DNA of 64,000 nucleotides. It comes from Prunella strophiata. Lineage: Eukaryota > Chordata > Aves > Passeriformes > Prunellidae. The notes below the pieces were generated by a model. It was not told the DNA's origin. It did not search any database and saw nothing but the letters and a program-made list of their open reading frames with translations. The translations under genes and the position numbers were made by a program. Shown here one piece after another: positions 55,159 through 64,000 of the stretch. The stretch is taken from positions 71,278,330-71,342,329 of the forward strand of contig JAZBQD010000015.1 in the NCBI GenBank assembly GCA_036583965.1. Direction: 5' to 3'. The first letter of the stretch is position 1. The number at the start of each line of letters is the position of its first letter.

Positions 55159-55876
55159 TCTGGTTGTAGGCGAGACGGGGGGTTGCACGGTCGGGACGGA
55201 CGGAGACGAGAGATCTCTGAAGCCAAGTCGTGGAACTTGCAGTTTATTGCAAAGGGCGTGGGTGCAGGGCCCTGCTGGGAGCTGCCAGCTGCAGCTCGGA
55301 GCAGGCCCGAGAGAAGAAAGGGGTAGAGGGGATGAGAGGGTAAGAACGTACAAGGCAAGAGCTGAGACAAGTCAGTAAGTAAGAGATTGCAAAAGAGTTC
55401 GAGAGAGTGACGAGAAGAGAGACTAGAGAGTAGGGTAGGGGAGCGTAGAGAGCAGTAGAGAGAGCGAAGTTCCCGTTACAATACAATAAATCTTCTTCTG
55501 TGTTGAATATTCTGATTCTCACTAACCAATCTAATACAGCATACAAATCCTATAGCATTTACATACAGCCTATAAGAATCACTACATTACCACATTGTGC
55601 TACATTTTAAACTCTAAAAACTCCTCTTTGGACCCCTTCTGCCAAGCTGGCAGGGTCTGCTGGACCCTTGGACCTGCCTGCTTGCAGAGGGTATCGTTCC
55701 ATCAAAGGGGATTACCTTCAGCCGGCCACACCATTGTTTTCCTGCTGTTCAGTAACTAAGGGATCTCAAAGGTTGCTTTCATTTCAATCTCGCTTATAGT
55801 TTCTACATTCTCAAAATCTTTTGCCAGGCAATCATATTTGTAATGCTTTCTTGTTTCATCTTCCCCAACATCTGGT
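55159..55876 (-). mobile_element. Solo LTR (class II ERV-like) with perfect 6-bp TSD
   Basis: The 706-bp element at 55165-55870 starts TGTAGG and ends CCCCAACA, with the exact direct repeat TCTGGT at 55159-55164 and 55871-55876. On the minus strand an AATAAA occurs at 55243-55248, in a position consistent with the LTR polyadenylation signal and followed by a GC/CpG-rich end. It is antisense to the window and contains no viral genes. The perfect duplication and CpG retention suggest a comparatively young insertion. Confidence 0.92.
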
Positions 55877-57299
55877 CACCCACTGAACACCACACCTGCA
55901 CCAAAGCGTTCTGCTCAGTCCCACTTCAACCACATTGCTGTTAGGTGCATTGGGTGCAGAAGGATTGCAACAGGCAGTGCTAATCCAATGGAATCCATGA
56001 GCACTGATCCCAGTGCCTCAGAGCAATGCTGGGGCAGTGCCCTTCCAACCAGCACAGGGACAGGGATCCACAACAGCTGTATTTTTAAACTTTTCCATCT
56101 CTCCCAGCCTGCCCTCCAGGGCTGAAAGCAATATAAAATATCCCATAACCATGGTGTACATCAGCCTTCTCCCTGAAACTTAATGGCTTATTTGTCACCA
56201 CAGGTACAGGCAGGGATGGTTCAGGAGGCAACTCAGATTGCAGCTCCCACCCTAGCCTGGTAAGGTGGTGCCACTGCAGTAGGCTGAGTTGGCTGGGGCT
56301 CCAGATGGCTTAGTGACAGATCCTGGGAAGGGAAGAGTTGTAGTGAGGTCTTGCAGGAAAAAAGGATAGGCTTGCAGAAGAAGAGTGGATTTGGATGGTG
56401 GGCCAGGGACAACATGTTTTACTGGGAAAATTTTCTTCTGTCAGGGCAGAAAGATGGGACAACTGCTCCTAAGCATCTGGGATCCAGGAGGCAAGGGAGA
56501 AAAGGCTGGCAGGACAAGGTCTCTCCAGCCAAGTCTTGTCCCAGTTTCCTACAAGGGGAGAGCAGGCTGGCCCAGGAATGGACTTGGGTTCAACTGAGAA
56601 CCCAGATCATCAGGTGAGCTTGTGGTGGCAAAGCAGGTCCAAGGTCCAGGTGAGAAGTTGGTTTGTAGGTCAGTATCACTCCTGGTGGTGGCAGTCAGTG
56701 CCAGTCACAGTCCAGTGATTGCCAGGCAGGCATGAGGTCAAGCCAGGAAGTCTGTTCAATTGCCAGGGTCAGATGAGCAGTGAATATGGCCACACATAGC
56801 TGGGAAAGATAGATCACATGACAGCTCAGGCAGGGACTAAAAGCCCAGGGCTGAGGTGAAATGGGGTTCTGGTCCCATGGGAAGATGTTGTGGTGGGAAA
56901 TCCAGGAGAGGCTGGTCAGGGCCATCAAAACTTATCAGTACCCTTGAAGGGTTCCTGCCTACCTCTCAATTCTTTGGCAGCTTCTTGCCTGCCTCTGGCA
57001 ATGGTCTGGAAGGCAAAGGCTCCCATTCCCTGAGCAAGACTGACCCTACCTCATTTCTACAACTTAATCTGCACAGAGAAGAAGGTCAGCACCCTGCAAA
57101 ACATCTTCCACCAAGCAGCTCCTAGGGACCACTGCTGCTGGGACACTGTTCCCAATGTTGCTGACTGTCTAATGTCAAGGCATTGCACTTGTCTCCTCTG
57201 GGGCTGTCCAAAAAATTGCAAGGAAGGGAGGCAGGGAGTTCAGTCACTCCCCTAGGTCATCCATGAAGCTGCTGAATAAAACTACTCCTAAGAGTAATA
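55877..57299. other. Intergenic, no gene recognised
   Basis: No credible exon. Tryptophan- and glycine-rich frames around 56350-56720 come from TGG-rich composition. Confidence 0.5.
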
Positions 57300-57612
57300 C
57301 ATGGACTATGCTTGGAGGAAAAACTCACTGCTCTCTTGAGGTTCCTATGGAGGGGAAATGAAGGGGGAGGGCCTGATCTCTTCTTTCTTGGCTCCAGTGA
57401 CAGGACAGTTCAAAACTGTGCCAGGGTAGGTTCAAACTGGGCATGAAGAAGAATTTCTTTACCAAGAGGGTAGTAAACCATGGGAACAGGTTCCTAGAGA
57501 GGTGGCCACTGCCACCAAGCCTGTCAGTGTTTAAGAGGTACTTGGACAATGTTCTTAATAACATACTTTAACTTTGACCTTCAGTGGTCAGGCAGTTGGA
57601 CTGGATAATCCT
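57300..57612 (+). mobile_element. CR1 LINE 3' end, abutting the (TTCTC)n tract
   Basis: Sense CR1 landmarks are 'gaagaagaatttctttacca', 'aacaggttcctagagaggtg' and 'gtcaggcagttggactggat', the CR1 3' terminus just before its usual short microsatellite tail. Here the tail position is occupied by the expanded pentanucleotide array. Confidence 0.85.
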
Positions 57613-58045
57613 TCTCCTCTTCTCTTCTCTTCTCTTCTCTTCTCTTCTCTTCTCTTCTCTTCTCTTCTCTTCTCTTCTCTTCTCTTCTCTTCTCTCTCTT
57701 CTCTTCTCTTCTCTTCTCTTCCTCTTCTCTTCTCTTCTCTTCTCTTCTCTTCTCTTCTCTTCTCTTCTCTCTCTTCTCTTCTCTTCTCTTCTCTTCTCTT
57801 CTCTTCTCTTCTCTTCTCTCTCTTCTCTTCTCTCTCTTCTCTTCTCTCTCTTCTCTTCTCTTCCTCTTCTCTTCTCTTCTCTTCCTCTTCTCTTCTCTTC
57901 TCTTCTCTTCTCTTCTCTTCTCTTCTCTTCTCTTCTCTTCTCTTCTCTTCTCTTCTCTTCTCTTCTCTTCTCTTCTCTTCTCTTCTCTTCTCTTCTCTTC
58001 TCTTCTCTTCTCTTCTCTTCTCTTCTCTTTTTTCTCTTCCTCTTA
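57611..58045. repeat. (TTCTC)n / (GAGAA)n pentanucleotide microsatellite, about 430 bp
   Basis: Roughly 85 copies of a TTCTC unit run almost uninterrupted. Irregularities (TCTCTC insertions or CC for C) occur near 57693, 57720, 57770, 57817-57850 and 57863-57883. The second half (57884-58025) is nearly perfect. One strand is purely pyrimidine and the other purely purine, so the tract has mirror symmetry and can adopt triplex DNA. The translated frames (repeated EEKRR or LLFSS) are products of the repeat and are not genes. Confidence 0.97.
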
Positions 58046-58912
58046 CCCTTTATAATAGACACCTGTCTCCTACTATGGATGGAAGTCAGACTCCCCAGTA
58101 ATTTTTTTTTAGCAAATGGGTTACACCAGCAATCCACCAGTGCTCAGGCACAGAGATACTAATGACAGACAGGTTGTGCAGCTCGGCCAGCAGTTTGCAG
58201 TTTCACATTTGAATTCCTTCAGGACTTTCAGGCAAATGTCATGCAGTCCAAGTGACTTATTAACATTCAAAGTATCCATCTGGTCTTACTTCCAACTAAG
58301 TTGTTCCCTCTGACCAATCTACTACAAATATGGCATTGGGAGTGAAACTGTTCCCACCAAACATTGCACTCTGCTGCTGGAAGGCAGAAGCAACTGTGTC
58401 ACTGTCTGTATGTAGCTGTATGTCTGACTTCCAGACAGACCTAAAAGAAAGCTTTAAAAATTTCCTCAACTCCTTGGGATAAACATTTAGGTCTGATGTC
58501 TTGACAAATTCACATCTTGAGCTAAAAACATCTTTGACACTTTCCCAGGACCATGGCTGCTGGCATGTCTCTTGCTACATCTGCAAGGTTACTGGGAGGA
58601 AGAGGTAAGAAATCAAGACTGGTTTGGAAAAATATAACAGTGGACACTGGACCCAAATGGCACTAGGGGGTGATATCAAACTAAAGAAAAGTGCATTAAT
58701 TGAACAGGTTCATTTAGCCACTTTGAAATTCAGTTCCACAGAAGTGACCCGTTACATTCAAGACCTTCAGGACTTCATTTTTCTGAACCAGGGACCTTCT
58801 AGAGTCTGAGCTTCAGCTTCCCTTGCCACTGTGGTCCAATGATCACGCTCTCTGGTGTGAGTTAACACTAGGTGAATACCTAGGTATATGAATAGCTGAG
58901 GAGCTGGACAAC
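58046..58912. other. Intergenic, nothing firmly supported
   Basis: A short exon-like stretch near 58552-58610 has an ATG in good context and a GTAAGA donor, but no partner exon; I do not call it. Confidence 0.45.
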
Positions 58913-59401
58913 CAGGCAGACATACAGACATACAGGTGATGCCTTGTCAATGCTGACCTAGAACAGAGGCTAGACAGAGCTAAAGAATAAAGCAGGTATT
59001 TATTAGAAGGCCTCAATAGATCCACCTTGGGCAGTACAAGAGCCCATTCAGGGCTACACCCAAAATGAATCCAAAAGGGTCACAAAATGGACAATCAGTC
59101 ACGGGGTCTCTCACTTTTATAAGTTCTGGTTCATTAGCATATTGGAGTTAATTGTCCAATTACAGCTTTAGCTCATGAAGTCCCATCCTTCTTGTTTTCT
59201 CTCTTCAGTCCACCGTTGTTTATGCTCTTGGGCCTCAGATTTGGATCAGTTGTCCTTGGTCCCAAGCTAGAGAAGGAATTGTTTTGTCTACTTACTCTCT
59301 GAAGAGAGCTTACCAATACTTAATATGAAACTCAGAACTACACACTAAAGCAGTACAGAATCTGAAAAATATAAAAGCTAAAACCTGAGGCAACACAGGC
59401 A
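58913..59401 (-). mobile_element. Solo LTR, antisense, probable 6-bp TSD
   Basis: On the minus strand the element begins TGTTGCCTCAGG. It has a TATAAAAG box at 59114-59121 and an AATAAA at 58999-59004, in LTR order. The exact direct repeat CAGGCA at 58913-58918 and 59396-59401 suggests boundaries of 58919-59395. The left terminus (GACATACAGACATACAG) lacks the expected TG, so that edge may be altered by the small repeat there. Confidence 0.75.
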
Positions 59402-62400
59402 GAATCTAAAAGGCAGAAATATCTCCTTAACCTGGATGGACACACATGGCAGGGGTAGGGATTTCAAGTTCAACATCCCTGCAACCACAATTCTTCTCCA
59501 CAGAAACAAGGAGGCAGGACAGCTGTGGCTGACTTGAGGAGCACTGTGACCTCTGCTAGCTTGGGCTTGCCTTCTTATTATCCTACCCTCTAGGAGCTGT
59601 AGGATCTGTCAGTTGCTGTGGGCCCTGGAGGTTTTTCATAGCCCATCCAGGGAACTGCCTTCTGAGAGATGATCTGACACAAGCTAGGTTAACCAGCTGT
59701 GCTTCCTTCCTAGGGGAGCTCAGACACTCTCTCTCAAAGAGAGAGTTTAAGTTTTCCAAAGAGACTTTCATCAGCCTCGCTGATCACATGGAAACAGGCT
59801 TCTCTCTAGGGAGAGAACAACATCAGAGAGAGACACTGGTGTGGAGATGTTAGTGGAGATTGTTCCAGAGATGAAAGGAGCCCAAAAAAAAAAGTGCTTT
59901 TGACCATGGGTCATATCTTGTCCATCAATCCATAGTAACTCCACCAACTACAACACAATTGCTTCAACTTGCAGTGTATTTTGGCTCCAATTGTACTTAT
60001 ATTCCAAAGGAGATAAGTTCAGAATTATCCAATAAAATTATGTGTAGTATGAAGAGAAGCTTGACCTAGCATAGCAAAAAAAACCCCAAATCTTAAAAAC
60101 AAAATCAAACAAAACCAACCAATCAACCAACCAACAAAAAATCCCCCACAACCAATGCAAACTAGTATGACCTGGAATTCACTGTTAATTTCGTAAAGGA
60201 TCTTATTTCCTGGACAATTTTAAAGACATGTTTTCAAAATCTGGGGGCCAGGAGTGGGGAGAGAGCAAGGAGGGGAGCAAGAGGGCAGTGTCCTCGGACT
60301 TTCCAAAACCACAGATGTCAGAAATTCCTGGAGGAACCCCCAGAGCACCTGTGTGCACCATTGAGTGACTGTGCACCATTGCTCAACCATCCAGTTTCCT
60401 GAGATGCTGCTGCTCTCCACCAGTGTGCACGTTTAATTCAGTACCAGCTCACTTCTACTGTAAAACCTCATAGCAGAGCTGAGCTAGCAGAGATCACAGG
60501 CTTGTACTACAGGACACTTGTCCTCCCATGTGGGCACATCTATATTAATTAATTTAAGGCATTGCTATCAGTATCAGTCTTCTGTTCAGATGAAATTCAA
60601 AGTGATTCTCTGCACAGCCCCTGATTTAGATTTGTGACCATGGCCAGCTGTCAGTGACAAATCAGGACAAGAAGTAGATAATTTGCTCCATTAGGAAATA
60701 CACAGATCAAAGCCTCTTCTATAACAGCCACATAAACTCCTTAAAAGCCATCTCTTGGTGTTCCTGCACTATACTCTGCTATTTCTTCAGAGGAGGAAAT
60801 GTCTGGGGTAGTTGTGATGATCTGGCTGTTCCATGAGAGTGCTGCCTGTGTAATGTTGTCCAGTGGCTCACCACCACAGCTTGGAAAGATGAACACTCTC
60901 CAGCTAATGAGTTATTTTATTTCAGTGATCTCATGTTTAAAGCATCATTTCCTTAGTCTTAGGCTCTCCCACGGGGTCAGTAAATTCCACATTCAAAGAA
61001 GATTTTAATTCCTTGGTGAGTGACAAGCTGGAATGGCAATTTGAGCCCTAATCCCTCTTTTGAGTGGTGAATGAAGCATCTTGTCATTAGTACATCAGAC
61101 AGATGCTATCAGAGATATCATGGGAATAGCAAACACCATCAATCTGAGCCAGCTGGAAAGCAATAAGGCTTGGAATGGTACCCTCTCCTCCCCAGCCTGC
61201 AGGGAACTTCTAAGCCCTCCCCACCTCCCTCTTACTGGTATAGCATGAGCCAATAGAGACATCTTTCTTTTCCTTTCTCTTCCAGCTCTTTTCCTGACTT
61301 CAGACTCACCATTCCCCAATTTACATGGGGGAAAGAAATAATTAACTGGTCCTCTTTATTAATTTCTGATTTACCTCTTGCTTTGAATTGCTTACCTTGA
61401 CTTTCTACCAGAACATCCTGACATATTTCTCTTCAGCCCCTTTGCATGTACCACTTGGCATTAGCCCAGCAGAAAAAGTACATTTTGGAGAAGCAATGAA
61501 ACTAGGGCTCAGCAAGGGAAAGGGGTGGGTGAGTAAAATCCCAGGTGGCACTTTTTCCCCAAGAAGTTTTTGTCTTACTGAGGAGTAACTTCCATCATCT
61601 CCCCGATTTTGCTGACTGCTTCCTCGCATTATCTTGGGTTGAGCAATTCCTGAGAATTTAACTTTGAACTTTGGCATACAATCCACAAATCACCCAGCAA
61701 CAGCCATGAAGCAACAGAAGGCCACCTGTCTCCTGCAGTGCCACTGCTCACAGTGTGATGGAGAAAGGCTTAGTGACAGCAAGAAGTGTTTATCTCCTCA
61801 AATCTCTTGGGCACCCAGCAATAGAAATATCCCTGCTTTGCCTCTCCAGTGCTGACTCACTGCCTCTCCTTTGAAGCAGATCTCCCTTCATCTCTCTCCA
61901 CAGGGAGGCTCTACCTCCACTTAGTACTGCTGAATTTTTGCTCCTCTTTAATGGAGACATCTCTGCTAACATTATTTAGTGTTTAGTCAGGGCTGATTCC
62001 TGGTTCATTAAGTCCAGAAAATGAAGAAGAGGCATGGGATAGCTGTGACTCTCAGGAGACACCATCACTGCCAGTGATTTTTCCCCATCCGAGCAGCCCA
62101 CATCTGCATTTCCTGCCTAACCTCTCCCTTTTGCTTTTCTATTTTCTTTTCCATACCACCTTTTATTTGCCTGTTTTCCATCTGGCTGTCCTCACAGAGA
62201 CTTATTTTAACAGATTCTTACTAAAGAAAACCAGCACAGTTAGGATGAACATGGACTAGTGATCTTCAAGGGTCAGTCTCAGGTCTCCTCTTCTCCTGTT
62301 CACAGTGCCACTTCTGTTTCGTGCTGAAGTTCTGGAACACTCTGCTTTTGCCACAGCTTCTGATTTTTGACAACCAACACCTACACTCTGCCCTCTTCAG

Positions 62401-64000
62401 TGCCTACCTCCCACATTTTTCCATTTCACAGCCAACTATGCACTCCCTCCTCTCCCCACCAGGTAACTCCTCACTTTTTGTCTGTTCCAGCTTGGTCAGA
62501 CTCGTCCTGCTTCCTTCTTCCCAGGCCTGCTGGAAAGATCCTAAAACTCTTCTTGTTCTGTGATCTCTGCTGCTCCACAAGGAGTCACTGGAGTTGCTTA
62601 GGTAGCCATAGGTAGCTGCTCACAATATTTAATCTGCAAAAAGTGACAAATGTGTGAGAGTGAGATGTTATGCAGACAGACAGTCAGGCCTGGGCCTCAG
62701 CAGTGTTTTGCAGAGGCAAAAAAGACAGAACTTTATGCCCTCTAGCCCTGCTGCCAGACACTGCAGTACAAGTCCAGTCCCACTTTGCTATGAATAATGA
62801 TTCCAAGCTGATATCATCTGCTAAGATTGTTTAAGCAAAGCACCCACCTGACGAGGCTGTGCAGCTTTAGCCCAGCTTGGGCTGTGAGCAGAACGAGTTC
62901 ATGGTGTTTTGCAACAGCCTTGAGACAGCCAGGCACAACAGTGCTACCCTCTGCCTTGGTGTTACAAAGCAAAGGGGCATCAGCAAAGGGTGTGCTGGAA
63001 AGGAGCAGCAACAAATAATGTTGCTGCAGGACATTGTTACTCCCGTTTTTCCAGCTTAGAGGGATTTTAAGGATGTGGTTTCACAGTTATATCAGCAAAG
63101 AAGTTCCATAATTTTATTTATTTAGCTTTTCTAGCTATTATACACCACTATAAAGCAAGATCATTTCTTCTGGTTATCACATCTGAAAACACAGGTGTGA
63201 TATTACAACCTGCTCACATCAGGAACATTCCTGAGCAGGAGGCCACCTCTACTTTACCTTGCCTGTGGAGCCAGAAGTTGGTTTCATCTGTAGTAGATAA
63301 CACACATGAGTTTGTCCCCTTAATTTTCACCCAGGGTATTTCTGTGTCTCAGAAAGAAAAATTCTGAGTGATTTTGGAGCTAAACCAGCTGGGTGAGGAA
63401 AACAGGGGAAAGACAGGACAGTAACAAGTTCTCATTCTATTCAAGCCATCCAACAGGATCAACTTACTTTGATAACCTACCCTGAGCTGCTACTCCTCTG
63501 CTGTCCTACTGACAGGGAGAGCTTTCACAGCACACTGCTCTCCAAAGCAGCATCACAGAGCACTGCAAACTACAGTTCTTGCAAATATATACAACAACAT
63601 GAAAGCTTATCCCTTCCCCCTGCATCTCTTTCTTCTTGCAAACACCCATGCCTAAAAATTACCTTCTGCTTTTTGCTCAAAGGAGTCAGAGGAAAAAGAA
63701 AGACATAGGTTTTTTACTTTGGCTTAGCTACCCATCTAAAGTTTGTTAGCAATTTTCTTAATTTTCTAAGGATTATGGGAAAAAAAAAAAAGAACTTTAA
63801 AGAAATCGTCAACAATTTATAAGCTCAACACTTGGAAGTAAAACTGAAGAACAGTTTATTAGTGCAGTTGGAATAACTTGCAATCCCCCTAACAAATAAC
63901 ATTAGCATAGCTTTGCTGAAGTTCTGGGCAAACTACCAGCCCAGATGTGAAATTTCCTCACAAGCTCTTAATACAGCAGTGGCAAGAAAGGAAGGAAAGG
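59402..64000. other. Intergenic, no gene recognised
   Basis: No convincing exon, RNA gene or named repeat. Minor simple sequence includes an AACC-rich patch near 60100-60145 and an A-run at 63779-63791. Confidence 0.5.

Noticed and set aside
57568..58162. Open frames of 175-192 codons with repeated EEKRR or LLFSS
   Set aside because: A stop-free five-base repeat leaves several frames open; these are translations of the microsatellite, not coding sequence.
58552..58610. Possible first exon: ATG in good context, MAAGMSLATSARLLGG, then a GTAAGA donor
   Set aside because: No partner exon, no CpG-rich promoter and no recognisable family. A 58-base match to splice rules is expected by chance in 64 kb.

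Overview
This window is nuclear DNA from a bird, probably a songbird. The evidence is split genes with consensus GT-AG introns, CR1 LINE fragments carrying avian-type 3' ends, several solo LTRs of avian endogenous retroviruses with exact 6-bp target-site duplications, CpG-island promoters and AT-rich intergenic DNA. Nothing prokaryotic is present. Family names come from recognition of the sequence; no database search was run.

Layout. (1) Positions 1-193 hold the tail of an unidentified plus-strand gene: the end of a coding exon, a stop, a short 3' UTR and a polyadenylation signal, followed by a G-quadruplex-capable tract. (2) Positions 263-9793 are intergenic, with a CR1 scrap, two solo LTRs and a nested LTR-in-LTR. 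(3) Positions 9974-17846 (minus) hold four coding exons of ATPSCKMT (FAM173B), the methyltransferase of the mitochondrial ATP synthase c subunit; CR1 copies sit in its last intron. (4) A CpG island at about 17980-19110 separates ATPSCKMT from CCT5 in a head-to-head arrangement. (5) Positions 18664-26455 (plus) hold the complete CCT5 gene (chaperonin TRiC/CCT subunit epsilon) in 11 coding exons. (6) Positions 26616-42692 are mostly empty, apart from an orphan exon-like reading frame at 35306-35500 and an old CR1. (7) Positions 43021-44957 (minus) hold a three-exon SBK-family kinase, closest to SBK2 of the families I know. (8) The rest is intergenic: LTRs, CR1 fragments, an orphan CpG island near 51 kb and a ~430 bp (TTCTC)n tract at 57.6-58.0 kb.

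How the parts relate. ATPSCKMT acts in mitochondria and CCT5 in cytosolic protein folding; they share a promoter region but no known pathway. The SBK kinase is an unrelated neighbour.

The most consequential observation concerns sequence quality or gene decay. CCT5 (once) and the SBK gene (twice) each carry single extra bases that break otherwise perfectly conserved frames, and ATPSCKMT may carry a fourth. All are +1 insertions, which suggests assembly indels, although a decaying SBK copy or a real CCT5 C-terminal change cannot be excluded from sequence alone. I did not find a convincing wholly new biological system; the best candidates for something undescribed are the two unidentified terminal exons (3-107 and 35306-35500) and the gene-less CpG island near 51 kb.
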